A stretch of 64,000 nucleotides of DNA from Arcobacter venerupis. Its GTDB lineage: Bacteria > Campylobacterota > Campylobacteria > Campylobacterales > Arcobacteraceae. Below, piece after piece: positions 1 to 8,793 of this stretch. Under the pieces are notes generated by a model. The model was not told the DNA's origin and did no database searches. It saw only the letters and a list, made by a program, of their open reading frames with translations. Made by a program: the position numbers and the translations under genes. The stretch is taken from assembly GCF_013201665.1 (NCBI RefSeq), contig NZ_CP053840.1, forward strand, positions 1,550,001-1,614,000. Direction: 5' to 3'. Each line of letters starts with the position of its first letter. The stretch's first letter is position 1.

Positions 1-342
1 AACGATACTTCCCTCACCAATTACAGCATCATCTAAAATTGTAGCACTCATTCCAATTAGACAATTATCTTCTATTTTACAACCATGAAGCATAACTTTA
101 TGTCCAATAGTTACATTATCACCAATTATTGTTTTTGTGTTTGTATCTGTGTGAATACATGATAAATCTTGAATATTTGTATTCTTACCAATTCTAACTT
201 CATTTACATCTGATCTAATTACACAACCAAACCAAACTGAAGAATCTTCACCAATTTCAATATTACCTATCAAATCAGCACTTGGTGCAACCCAAGCACT
301 TGCATGAATATCAGGGTAAAAGTTCTTAAATTTCAAAATCAT
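1..342 (-). CDS. Gamma-carbonic-anhydrase-like hexapeptide-repeat protein (3' end outside window)
   Basis: The gene starts at 342 behind a good ribosome site (AAGGAG) and runs off the left edge of the window, so only about the first 114 residues are seen. They show the imperfect hexapeptide repeats of a left-handed beta helix (IGNIEIGEDSSVWFG, IGDNVTIGHKVMLHG) and histidines in CIHTD, IGHK and LHGC at the places of the three zinc ligands of gamma carbonic anhydrases. YrdA/PaaY-type proteins of this family are trimeric metal enzymes, often with weak or unknown activity. It lies 45 bases downstream of the M14 peptidase gene on the same strand and could be the last gene of that operon. Confidence 0.85.
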   Translation of the reverse strand, partial: MILKFKNFYPDIHASAWVAPSADLIGNIEIGEDSSVWFGCVIRSDVNEVRIGKNTNIQDLSCIHTDTNTKTIIGDNVTIGHKVMLHGCKIEDNCLIGMSATILDDAVIGEGSIV

Positions 343-387
343 AGCTTTTCTCCTTAGCTTATTTTATTTATTATAGCAAAGGATTTT

Positions 388-2973
388 CTATTTTGGAACA
401 TATTCTAAAATCACAGCTTGGGAATAATTTGGCACATCATCATAGGTGAATATTGCATAATATTTATCTATATCAGTTGCTCCAAAATCATCAAGTGTAT
501 ACTCATCAACTCCCGCATAAAGTTTTTGTCCATCTTGAGCAGATAGAGGTTTTCTAAATGGATTTTTTATTACTTTTGCACCTTTAAAATCGGGATTTTT
601 AGGATTTGTCCAAGAGATTTTTATTTTTCCATTTTCTAGAGATAATTTTGCATTTGTAACTTTTTCAACGGAAAATCTTCTTTTTGGAATATGTTCAAGG
701 ATAAGTTTTGGACACAAAGAGTTATTTGATACTTCCCACGAAACTGTTTTATTTTTTATGATTTTTACAGCTGATGTTGGTTTTAAAACAAATGAAATAT
801 CAGACTTACTTTTTAGTTTTTCATTTAAAATTATCTCAGAAAATGTATCAAACATAAAATATTGAGTTTGATTGTTTTTTAACTCTGTGGCACTCACATC
901 ATAACCGATATTTTGAATTACTTCTCTATTTGTAATATCTTCAAAATTTTTATTGATATTTTCATCTACAAACTCCAAGTGAAATCTAATATCATCTTTT
1001 ATATAGATTTTTGTAGAGTTTAACTCAAAATAGGCTTTTGTAATCATGGTGTCATTGTATGGTGGAAGAGACGATAAATTAAACTGAAAAGTTGAATATA
1101 TTTTATTTCCCTCTTCATCAAAACCAGCTGTTATAACATCATCTATAACCTCAGCTTTACTAACCGTTTTAATTGATTTTGCATAAAGAGTTGTAGTTGT
1201 TGGCTCTATTGTATAAGTTAATTCTAATCTTGGTCTATACGCTAATCCAAAACCAAATGAACCATAACCAATATCCCATTGCATCATCTGTTTTGTTCTT
1301 CCAATTCTTAGCTCTTTTGGACCTTCAACCCTTAAAACTATAGTGTCATTTTTGATTGATTTTTTTAAATCATTACACTCTAAACCTGAAAGAATCCAAT
1401 TTCTCCAAATTCCTTGGGTTAGTTGATGAGACTCAGTTGGACGTCCTACATATCTTATTATTTGCATATTATCTACATCATCAAAATTTGTAATATCTCC
1501 CATGGTTTCTTGGTTTACAAGTCCTATGTTCCATTCTCCATATTTTTCAATAGTTGTTGAGACTCTATTTATTGGATATAAATTAATTGAAGCTAGTTTT
1601 ATTATTGCATTTGCTGGAAGTGATTTTACATTTATTGAAATGACTGCGTACGAAATTCCCTTATTATCATCAACTCCTACAAATAGTGAGTTTACTCCAA
1701 AGTGACTAGGATTATTGTTTAGATTTTCTGCCACATATCCAGTTCCTTTTGCATTTGCAAAGTAAGTTCTACTATATTCATCATATTCTATTAAAGTACG
1801 GATTTTTATTTGTGGATAAAAGGGTGATTTTTGGTTTGTTTTTTTATTTACAACTCTGATATTGTAATAATAATCTTTATTTGAACTTAGATTTATATCA
1901 TTAAATTCTAAGCTTTGAGTTTTTGTGATTAAATTTGAACTATTGCAAAATTGTTTATCTTTTGTACTTCTAAAAATTTCAAAATATATATCTTCGTTTA
2001 ATTCATAATCCCATTTTAGATTTACATGATTTGAGCCAATTTCTGTTGCATTAAAAGAGTTAACCCTTCTCATAACATTGTTTTTATCGTAATTATCAAC
2101 TTCTTTTAGGGCATAAATAAGTGCTGGAATATGTTCTCTAATATTTTCATTCATATCTTCCATATAATCACTTATGTTTCTAGTTCCAACCTCAACAACA
2201 GATGAAATAATGCCATTTGAATAATAAAACTCTCTACCACTTCCTGAGATTAATTTTGCTGGTGGTTTACCTTGATGTATTCCATACTCTCGACCTGATA
2301 TTTTTCTAATCTCTTCAGCCATATTCGCACATAGAGTGTTCATATCTGTTGTATCAATGGTATCTTCATGTCTAAAATCGTGGGCTGGGAAAAATACATT
2401 TCCTTGGCTATGATAATCTAAAGCTATTGTAATATTTGAGTGAGCTAAAACAAAATCCCTAAGAGCTTGTGTTTCAGGTTCAGAAAATGGTTCAGGTCCT
2501 CCATAAACATTTGAAGTTGTAGCAGTTGATTTTACAAAACCTATAGGAAAGTTTCTATTTAAATCAACTCCGTAAGTTCCATCAGCATTTTGTCTTCTAT
2601 TTTTTCTCCAAAAAGAGAAGTGTTTTCTTGAATACTCATAACCATCAGGATTGGCACAAGGAACCATATAAACAGTACTTTCATTTAAATAGGTTTGTAA
2701 AGTAGGGTCAGTTTCAAGATTTTTTAATACATATATTGCAAACTCAATAGCTAATTCATGACCAATCCACTCTCTTGCATGAATAGTTCCTGTATAAAAC
2801 AAAGCAGGTTTTGAGTCAGCTGTTTTAATATTTTTTGAAATGGTAATTAGATTTATCTCTCTCTTTTCCCAAGTATTACCTATTGATTCAATTTTGAAAT
2901 AATTAGGATATTTAGCTTCCAATTCTTTAAAAATGTTCGTTGATTCACTATATGACCTATATAATCTTTTCAA
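388..2973 (-). CDS. M14-family zinc carboxypeptidase with C-terminal beta domains, no signal peptide
   Basis: 861 residues. Residues about 1-295 form an M14 carboxypeptidase domain: HAREWIGHE supplies zinc ligands His65 and Glu68, YHSQGN supplies His188, DLNRNFP and NPDGYEYSR are substrate-pocket motifs, and VVEVGT carries the catalytic glutamate (Glu261). Residues about 305-395 look like a fibronectin type III domain. The rest (about 400-770) resembles DNRLRE-type beta-sandwich modules, with a final FN3-like stretch. No signal peptide or lipobox is visible, so it is predicted to be cytoplasmic, which is unusual for M14 enzymes with such appendages. It follows the ATP-grasp-HhH gene by 4 bases, so it is probably cotranscribed and may trim the C-terminus of whatever peptide the ligases make. 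Substrate unknown. Confidence 0.88.
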   Translation of the reverse strand: MKRLYRSYSESTNIFKELEAKYPNYFKIESIGNTWEKREINLITISKNIKTADSKPALFYTGTIHAREWIGHELAIEFAIYVLKNLETDPTLQTYLNESTVYMVPCANPDGYEYSRKHFSFWRKNRRQNADGTYGVDLNRNFPIGFVKSTATTSNVYGGPEPFSEPETQALRDFVLAHSNITIALDYHSQGNVFFPAHDFRHEDTIDTTDMNTLCANMAEEIRKISGREYGIHQGKPPAKLISGSGREFYYSNGIISSVVEVGTRNISDYMEDMNENIREHIPALIYALKEVDNYDKNNVMRRVNSFNATEIGSNHVNLKWDYELNEDIYFEIFRSTKDKQFCNSSNLITKTQSLEFNDINLSSNKDYYYNIRVVNKKTNQKSPFYPQIKIRTLIEYDEYSRTYFANAKGTGYVAENLNNNPSHFGVNSLFVGVDDNKGISYAVISINVKSLPANAIIKLASINLYPINRVSTTIEKYGEWNIGLVNQETMGDITNFDDVDNMQIIRYVGRPTESHQLTQGIWRNWILSGLECNDLKKSIKNDTIVLRVEGPKELRIGRTKQMMQWDIGYGSFGFGLAYRPRLELTYTIEPTTTTLYAKSIKTVSKAEVIDDVITAGFDEEGNKIYSTFQFNLSSLPPYNDTMITKAYFELNSTKIYIKDDIRFHLEFVDENINKNFEDITNREVIQNIGYDVSATELKNNQTQYFMFDTFSEIILNEKLKSKSDISFVLKPTSAVKIIKNKTVSWEVSNNSLCPKLILEHIPKRRFSVEKVTNAKLSLENGKIKISWTNPKNPDFKGAKVIKNPFRKPLSAQDGQKLYAGVDEYTLDDFGATDIDKYYAIFTYDDVPNYSQAVILEYVPK

Positions 2974-2977
2974 GAAC

Positions 2978-4474
2978 TTATTCTCCTATTTTTAATCGGG
3001 ATTTTAATTGGGCAAATTTGTTTTTTCCAATTCCTTCTATATTTTTTAAATCCTCTATATCTTTAAAATATCCATGTTCTTCTCTATAATCAGAGATTAT
3101 TTTTGCTAATTTTTTACCAATACCTTTTATTTTTTTTAAATTATCTTTATCAATTCTATTTATGTCTACTCTCATATCATCAATATTTCTATCCCAAGAT
3201 TTAAGCATTTGCTCATCAATGGCTTCAAGTTCTAATAAATCAGAACTATCAGTGATTATATTGTCTTGTAGATACTCTTGAATTTGTAAAGCTAAATCCT
3301 CTTCCATTCCATAAAGAGTCATTAAATCAGTTAGTGTTGCATTATTGAAATTTATTTTATTTATTTCAAATATTTTCTCTTTTGTATAAATCTTGTTATC
3401 TTCTAATTGCATGCAATCTTCTGGTTTTTGGGGAATATCTGATTCATCTGATAAAAGTGCCAGTTCCATTTCATAGGTATCTTTTTTATCATTGATAAAA
3501 TATTCTCCATCATAACTAGCTGTATATTTACTAAAGCCAATATGTCTTAGAGTTCTTAATAAATTTGAATCAATTTTTCCTAACTCTTCCCAAGAGAATA
3601 GGGGAATATGAGGTTTGCTAAATCTTCCTTTTGAAAAATCCCACATTAAATATTGACAAATCCAATCTCTAATATATGGAAATGCTGCAAAGGCAGTTGC
3701 GCACTCTAAAATATAAGCTTTTCCAGTTTTTGCACAAATAGCAATATCACAAGCCCAATATTCAGCTTTTGCAGCTTTTGAGGCTTTTACAGCTAATTCT
3801 AGAGCATTCATTGGAACATTTTCATAAGACATTGAACCGCCTTGTGAAGTGTTTGTAATCCATTGATTTTTACCTGAATATCTCCAAAAGGCACAAATTG
3901 GTTTATGACCAATAAGCATTACTCTAATATCACCAGAATCTTTTAAATCAATAGCATTTTGAGTATATATTGGATTATATTTTTTCTCATCAAGAAGTTT
4001 TTTTGCTTCTTTGAAATTGTTTGCTTTATGCACAAAATATCCACCATAATTTGATGGTCCATAAGATCTTTTGATGATTTGTGGATAAGAGGCTTTCTCT
4101 TTTAAATATTTATAACCTTTTTCTTGGTTGTAAAATATTTTTGTTTTTGGAATTGCTAAATCAAATTTTTTACAAAATAGGGTAACATTTTCTTTAGATT
4201 TATTTGAAAATTGCGTTTCAATAGATGGAACAAATCTTACATTTGGCAACTCTTTTGATATTTCTACAAAGGTTTCATAGGCAGTTGCTGGAATATTCCC
4301 AACTAGAATTTCAATTTTTTTTCTTTTTACCTCTTCAATAAATCTTTTTTTATCATTTTTCCAATGATATGTAACAGATTCTATTTTGTCAGGCCAACCT
4401 TTGAAATTAGATTTGTTAAAGAATTGTAATACAAAATCTAAATATAAAAATCCTATTTTTGGTAATTTTTTCAT
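2978..4474 (-). CDS. RimK-like ATP-grasp ligase fused to C-terminal helix-hairpin-helix domains
   Basis: 498 residues. Residues about 90-290 resemble the RimK/ATP-grasp fold: PQIIKRSYGPSNYGG is a glycine-rich nucleotide loop, GDIRVMLIGHKPICAF and EYWACDIAIC are family-typical strands. The metal-binding end reads ILECATAF, so the Glu (257) is kept but the usual following Asn of E-x-N is absent. Residues about 370-498 hold two ComEA-like helix-hairpin-helix units (LKKIKGIGKKLAKII, LKNIEGIGKNKFAQL), which in other proteins bind DNA. Its start overlaps the end of the preceding ligase gene by 4 bases (ATGA), indicating translational coupling. A ligase joined to HhH modules is unusual; the product and acceptor are unknown. 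The divergent metal site could mean altered or lost catalysis. Confidence 0.8.
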   Translation of the reverse strand: MKKLPKIGFLYLDFVLQFFNKSNFKGWPDKIESVTYHWKNDKKRFIEEVKRKKIEILVGNIPATAYETFVEISKELPNVRFVPSIETQFSNKSKENVTLFCKKFDLAIPKTKIFYNQEKGYKYLKEKASYPQIIKRSYGPSNYGGYFVHKANNFKEAKKLLDEKKYNPIYTQNAIDLKDSGDIRVMLIGHKPICAFWRYSGKNQWITNTSQGGSMSYENVPMNALELAVKASKAAKAEYWACDIAICAKTGKAYILECATAFAAFPYIRDWICQYLMWDFSKGRFSKPHIPLFSWEELGKIDSNLLRTLRHIGFSKYTASYDGEYFINDKKDTYEMELALLSDESDIPQKPEDCMQLEDNKIYTKEKIFEINKINFNNATLTDLMTLYGMEEDLALQIQEYLQDNIITDSSDLLELEAIDEQMLKSWDRNIDDMRVDINRIDKDNLKKIKGIGKKLAKIISDYREEHGYFKDIEDLKNIEGIGKNKFAQLKSRLKIGE

Positions 4475-5400
4475 TTTTCATTTTCCTTTTTAATAGTTTT
4501 CCTATCTATTAAATCAACGATTAAATCTATTTTTTTATCGTTAAAATTTAAGCCCATTTTTTCTTGGTCTGGAGTTGCAAAAGCAGGAATTCCATTTACT
4601 TCTAAAACTATATATTCCTCTTTTTTTCTATCAAAAATAATATCAACACCAGCAATATCTAATCCTAAAGTTTTAGTAGCTTTAATTGCTAGATTAACTA
4701 TCTCATCATTTGCTTCTCTTAAAAATACACTTCCACCACTTGTTACATTTGTTTTCCAATGTCCAGTTGCTGCTTTTCTTCCATAACAGCCAACATATTG
4801 TCCATCAACAATATCTACTCTATAATCTGTGTTATCATAATCAACATATTTTTCCACGTAAAAATGCTTAAGATTTATTTGGCTTAAAAAAGGAATTAAC
4901 ATATTTAATGCTTCTTCATTCTCAATCTTTGTAACTCCAATTCCTCCCCAACCATCAACAGGTTTATATACCATTTTCTCCCATTTTTTCATGATAGTAT
5001 TTAATCTATGAGTATCATTGCTGTGGCAAAGTTTATAATCAGCTGTTCTTATTCCATGTTTTCGCAAATAAAATGAAGTTTGAAATTTGTCTTCACTTAA
5101 CTCAAAGGCTTCATAAGAGTTTATCATTGGAATGATTCTATTTAGGGCTTTGTACAAGTAGACTTGATACGGAGTTTGTTCTCCTGCATTGTAAGAAAAA
5201 AACAGATCTAATTTATCAAGTTTTACATTTTTATCTTTCATCTCATAAATAATATGACCATTTTTTGCAATAGCATTTTTTAAATTTACATTTGCAAGAA
5301 CATCAATATCTCTTTCTTTTAACAATTTAATCATTTTTTTTTGGATTTGCTCTCCACCACTATTTTGATATAACCACATACCAATATTTCTTTTTGCCAC
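4471..5400 (-). CDS. RimK-like ATP-grasp amide ligase
   Basis: 309 residues, the usual size for RimK/glutathione-synthetase-like ATP-grasp ligases, which join an amino acid or peptide to a carboxylate with ATP. The glycine-rich loop VYKPVDGWGGIGVTKI (about 143-158), the central TDYRVDIVDGQYVGCYGR and the metal-binding EVNGIPAFATPDQ near residue 275 are all intact, so this is the catalytically convincing member of the pair. It sits 12 bases after the M20 peptidase and overlaps the second ligase gene by 4 bases. Which substrates it joins cannot be read from sequence; the neighbouring glutamate-carboxypeptidase-like M20 enzyme hints at acidic amino acids (inference). Confidence 0.85.
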   Translation of the reverse strand: MAKRNIGMWLYQNSGGEQIQKKMIKLLKERDIDVLANVNLKNAIAKNGHIIYEMKDKNVKLDKLDLFFSYNAGEQTPYQVYLYKALNRIIPMINSYEAFELSEDKFQTSFYLRKHGIRTADYKLCHSNDTHRLNTIMKKWEKMVYKPVDGWGGIGVTKIENEEALNMLIPFLSQINLKHFYVEKYVDYDNTDYRVDIVDGQYVGCYGRKAATGHWKTNVTSGGSVFLREANDEIVNLAIKATKTLGLDIAGVDIIFDRKKEEYIVLEVNGIPAFATPDQEKMGLNFNDKKIDLIVDLIDRKTIKKENEK

Positions 5401-5412
5401 TTTGTCCCCTTT

Positions 5413-6507
5413 TTATGAATTTTTTTGAAAATGATTTAAGATTTTTGTCATCAGCTCTATTCTTGACTCAAAACTACTTTTTAAAGCTCTCTCTTTTATA
5501 GTGTGATCTCCATCACCAAAAGGCCCAAAACCATCAAGTGTTGTAACTCCACAACTTGCAACTATATTTGCATCACTAACACCACCTCTTTTTTCAGTTA
5601 AGATTTTAGAGTTTGTAATAGTTTCAAGTTGAGTTATGAATTCTAATTGATTTGTATTTTCTTGCATTACATCTCTTTGGATTGAGCCAGTAAGAGTTGA
5701 AATAGTTCCACTAACATAAGAAGTATTTGTGATTTTATTTAAGGCGTTTAGAACTCTTATTTTTTCGTCATTGGTGGTGTATCTGATTTCTAAAAGTAGT
5801 TCACATTTTGGAGAGATTGTATTTGCACCAATTCCACCATTTATTTTTCCAACATTAACAGTTGTTTGAAGTTCTAAATTTGTAAGTTTTACTAACTCTT
5901 GAAGTTTATAACTAGCTTCTAAATTAGCATCAATTCCTTTATCATAATGATTTCCAGCATGAGCTGCTAAGCCATCAATAGTAATTGTAAAAGTTCCAAC
6001 ACCTTTTCTTTGGGTTACAACTTCCATATTAGCTCCAGCTGCTTCAAAAACAAAACAGTAGTCATAATTTGATGCAAGTAAAGCTGTTATCTCTTTTGAG
6101 TCATCACTTCCTGTTTCTTCATCAGAAACCAATAAAAAATCTATATTATATATTTTATTATTTTCTTTAAAAATATTTCGAAGAGATTGAAGTGCAACAA
6201 TATTTCCACCTTTCATATCACAAGCACCAGGTCCATAAACCCATTTTTCATCTTGAAAAAATCCCTCAAAACTGTTTGGTGGGAAAACAGTATCATTGTG
6301 ACCTAAGAGTAAGATTTTTTTTCCAGATTTTTTAGAGGAGGAGAATAGCAGATGATTACCTATTTGCTCTTTTTCGTACGTTGTTAATTTAAAGCCTAAT
6401 TCTTCTAGCCATTTAGACATTATAGAACCAACTTCATCTACACCTTGTTTGTTTTTTGTATATGAGTTGATGTTAATGATTTTTTCTAAATCGTTTAAAT
6501 AATCCAT
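5413..6507 (-). CDS. M20-family metallopeptidase, glutamate carboxypeptidase (CPG2)-like
   Basis: 364 residues with the complete two-metal M20 site: GHNDTVFPP (His70), YGPGACDMKGG (Asp97), VSDEETGSDD (Glu130 catalytic, Glu131 ligand), a further ligand in VFEAAGA, and a late histidine in GDGDHTIKE. The dimerisation domain with the motif GGIGANTISP is present. The closest family I recognise is the CPG2/ArgE/DapE group, which remove C-terminal glutamate or deacylate amino acids. It has no signal peptide, so it is cytoplasmic. It is the first gene of the minus-strand ligase/peptidase cluster; 144 bases separate it from argG, and its own promoter should lie there. Exact substrate unknown. Confidence 0.88.
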   Translation of the reverse strand: MDYLNDLEKIININSYTKNKQGVDEVGSIMSKWLEELGFKLTTYEKEQIGNHLLFSSSKKSGKKILLLGHNDTVFPPNSFEGFFQDEKWVYGPGACDMKGGNIVALQSLRNIFKENNKIYNIDFLLVSDEETGSDDSKEITALLASNYDYCFVFEAAGANMEVVTQRKGVGTFTITIDGLAAHAGNHYDKGIDANLEASYKLQELVKLTNLELQTTVNVGKINGGIGANTISPKCELLLEIRYTTNDEKIRVLNALNKITNTSYVSGTISTLTGSIQRDVMQENTNQLEFITQLETITNSKILTEKRGGVSDANIVASCGVTTLDGFGPFGDGDHTIKERALKSSFESRIELMTKILNHFQKNS

Positions 6508-6627
6508 GATTCATCCATTAGTAAGGTGAACAATTCTATTTATTAAAGATTACATTTAAGAGACAATTACAGTTGAGTTACAATTAAATAAGAGTGAAAA
6601 TAAGGGAAGTAAAGAGGTTTTTTAATA

Positions 6628-6648
6628 TAAGGTGGAAAATCCACCTTA
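6628..6648. repeat. Hairpin downstream of argG
   Basis: A perfect 9-base inverted repeat (TAAGGTGGA / TCCACCTTA) with a 3-base loop, just past the argG stop codon. It is the right place for a transcription end, but on the argG strand it is followed by an A-run rather than a T-run, so it is not a classical intrinsic terminator; it may stabilise the mRNA 3' end. Confidence 0.5.
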
Positions 6649-6651
6649 ATA

Positions 6652-7893
6652 TTAGTTTCTGTTTTGGTTTTTACCAGCGATGATAAATCTTAAAGCATTT
6701 AATCTAATAAATCCTTCTGCATCTTTTTGGTTATAAACTTCATCTTTTTCAAAAGTTGAATAAGCATCATTGTATAAAGATTTTTTAGATTCTCTTCCAA
6801 TAACAGTTACATTTCCTTTATAAAGTTTAATTTTTACATTTCCTTCAACATGTTTTTGAGTTGCATCAATAGCAGCTTGTAACATTTCTCGCTCAGGAGA
6901 GAACCAATAACCTTGGTAGATTAACTTAGCATATCTTGGCATTAACTCATCTTTTAAGTGAGCAGCTTCTCTATCTAGTGTAATTGATTCAATTGCTCTG
7001 TGAGCTTTTAACATGATAGTTCCACCTGGAGTTTCATAACAACCACGAGCCTTCATACCAACATATCTATTTTCAACAATATCAGCTCTACCAATACCAT
7101 TTCTATTTCCATACTCATTTAATTTTGTAAGTAATGTAGCTGGTGTCATTTCAACACCATCAATAGCAACTGGGTCACCATTTTTGTATGTTATAGTTAA
7201 ATATTCAGGAACATCAGGAGCTTTTTCAGGTGCTGTTGTCCATAACCACATAGACTCTTCTGGCTCATTATTTGGATTTTCTAAATGTAAACCTTCATAA
7301 GAGATATGTAAAAGGTTAGCATCCATTGAATATGGGCTGATTTTTGGATTACCATTTTCATCAACGTGTTTTTGAGCAATTTCAATTCCATTTTTTTTAG
7401 CATACTCAAGTAAGCTTTCTCTAGAATTTAATTCCCATTCTCTCCAAGGAGCAATAACTTTAATATCAGGTCTTAATGCTAATGCACCTAATTCAAATCT
7501 AACTTGGTCATTTCCTTTTCCAGTTGCTCCGTGAGAAACAGCTTCTGCTCCTGTTTGGTTTGCAATATCAATTAATTTTTTTGCAATTAAAGGACGTGCA
7601 ATTGAAGTTCCAAGTAAATACTCACCCTCATAAATTGCATTTGCTCTAAACATAGGGAAAACATAATCTTTTACAAACTCTTCTTTAATATCTAAAATGA
7701 AAACATTTTCAGGTTTAATACCACAAGCTATTGCTTTAGTTCTAGCTGGTTCTACCTCTTCACCTTGACCTAAATCAGCTGTGAAAGTGATAACTTCAGC
7801 GTTATATTCATCTTGAAGCCATTTTAAAATAATTGAAGTATCAAGACCTCCACTATACGCTAAAACTACTTTTTTAATATCTTTTTTACTCAT
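6652..7893 (-). CDS. argG: Argininosuccinate synthase
   Basis: 413 residues, the full length for the short (class I) argininosuccinate synthase. It condenses citrulline and aspartate with ATP in arginine synthesis. The N-terminal pyrophosphatase-type loop [15 protein letters not shown] and the signature [13 protein letters not shown] are intact, followed by the C-terminal multimerisation arm. The argF product (42.7-43.6 kb in this window) supplies the citrulline. It is transcribed on its own: the divergent 8073 gene lies on one side and the ligase cluster, with its own gap, on the other. Confidence 0.97.
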   Translation of the reverse strand: MSKKDIKKVVLAYSGGLDTSIILKWLQDEYNAEVITFTADLGQGEEVEPARTKAIACGIKPENVFILDIKEEFVKDYVFPMFRANAIYEGEYLLGTSIARPLIAKKLIDIANQTGAEAVSHGATGKGNDQVRFELGALALRPDIKVIAPWREWELNSRESLLEYAKKNGIEIAQKHVDENGNPKISPYSMDANLLHISYEGLHLENPNNEPEESMWLWTTAPEKAPDVPEYLTITYKNGDPVAIDGVEMTPATLLTKLNEYGNRNGIGRADIVENRYVGMKARGCYETPGGTIMLKAHRAIESITLDREAAHLKDELMPRYAKLIYQGYWFSPEREMLQAAIDATQKHVEGNVKIKLYKGNVTVIGRESKKSLYNDAYSTFEKDEVYNQKDAEGFIRLNALRFIIAGKNQNRN

Positions 7894-8015
7894 AAATCTA
7901 TCCTATGGTTACATTATTTTTAAGGGTGCTATTCTAACTAATCTTTACTATAAATAAATTTAATCTATTAAATAGTAAATAGAGTTGGTTACTAATATGT
8001 AATTTTTGATATTTT

Positions 8016-8044
8016 TTGTTAAAAAAATCATATTGTGTTATAAT
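8016..8044 (+). promoter_or_regulatory. Sigma70 promoter for the 51-residue protein/GNAT pair
   Basis: TTGTTA (8016-8021), a 17-base spacer and a perfect TATAAT (8039-8044) lie 28 bases before the GTG start at 8073. The -35 box coincides with an alternative upstream TTG, which argues against that TTG being a start codon. Confidence 0.75.
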
Positions 8045-8055
8045 TTTCACAATAT
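8030..8055. promoter_or_regulatory. Inverted repeat bracketing the -10 box, candidate operator
   Basis: ATATTGTG (8030-8037) and its exact reverse complement CACAATAT (8048-8055) are separated by 10 bases that contain the TATAAT box. A protein dimer bound here would block the promoter. No T-run follows, so it is not a terminator. Autoregulation by a product of the downstream pair is an inference. Confidence 0.6.
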
Positions 8056-8072
8056 TAAAAAAGGAGTATCAA

Positions 8073-8228
8073 GTGTCATTTAGAATTACTGGTAAAGGTA
8101 AAGTTACAGAATCACCACTTCCTACTATAGATAAAAAGACTTTAAAAAAAATGGAAAAGAAAATAATAAATTATAATCCATTACTTGTAGGAATAAAAGA
8201 TAAAAAACTTTCAATTAAAGCTATATAA
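8073..8228 (+). CDS. Small basic protein of unknown function upstream of a GNAT-like gene
   Basis: 51 residues from a GTG start at 8073, chosen because AAGGAG sits 7 bases ahead and because the longer open frame would begin inside the promoter -35 box. The protein is lysine-rich (VSFRITGKGK at the start, KKTLKKMEKK in the middle) with no recognisable ribbon-helix-helix or helix-turn-helix. Its stop is directly followed by the TTG start of the GNAT-like gene, so the two should be translationally coupled. The arrangement resembles an antitoxin-toxin pair, but the small protein matches no antitoxin family I know. Confidence 0.65.
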   Translation: MSFRITGKGKVTESPLPTIDKKTLKKMEKKIINYNPLLVGIKDKKLSIKAI

Positions 8229-8759
8229 TTGGAACTAGAATTATCACCTTATTCCTTAGATACATTAAAAACAAATAAAAAATTTCTTTCTGCTAATCCT
8301 ATAGAGTTTTATGATAAAGATTTAAAAAGGGCAAAAAAAGAAAAATTACTTCTCCAATCGACTTTCAAACAAGCATTAAATAGAAATACAAAACTTTATA
8401 GAGTAAAAGATAAATCAAAAGAAGTAACAGATAATTTAGGATTTTTTGCAATTAGTGTAGGAAATATAGATGTAAATGGTAGTAAAATTCCATCCGCTAT
8501 TTTAGACTACTTAATTTTAAATAATAAATTTAGAAAATATCTTTGTGAACCAAATCAATATACTTTAGGAATAGAACTATTTAGAGAAATATTAGCAATT
8601 ATCAATGATTTATCTAATACTATTGGCATAAGATATATTATATTAGAGCCATTAAATCAAGAAAAAGATTTAGTTGATTTTTATACAAAATTTGGTTTTA
8701 GTTTTATTCCTCAAAAAAATTCTACTTGGATGTATTTAGATATAAAAGAGCTTAGTTGA
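8229..8759 (+). CDS. GNAT-like acetyltransferase domain protein (possible toxin)
   Basis: 176 residues from a TTG start immediately after the previous stop; no internal ATG occurs until near the end of the frame, so TTG with coupling is the only sensible start. The C-terminal half has the layout of a GNAT fold: LGFFAISVGNI strand, LGIELFREILAIIND helix in the position of the acetyl-CoA loop helix, and DLVDFYTKFGFSFIP, the late Y-x-K-x-GF signature seen in many GNATs. The canonical R/Q-x-x-G-x-G/A loop is degenerate. GNAT enzymes paired with small upstream proteins can be tRNA-acetylating toxins (TacT/AtaT); here that role is inference from organisation. Confidence 0.65.
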   Translation: MELELSPYSLDTLKTNKKFLSANPIEFYDKDLKRAKKEKLLLQSTFKQALNRNTKLYRVKDKSKEVTDNLGFFAISVGNIDVNGSKIPSAILDYLILNNKFRKYLCEPNQYTLGIELFREILAIINDLSNTIGIRYIILEPLNQEKDLVDFYTKFGFSFIPQKNSTWMYLDIKELS

Positions 8760-8793
8760 GTAATATTAAATAAATATAATTTAGAGAGTAAAA

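Noticed and set aside
8016-8072. Upstream TTG start for the small protein before the GNAT-like gene
   Set aside because: The TTG is the -35 box of a clear promoter and the transcript would start after it; GTG at 8073 has the ribosome site.
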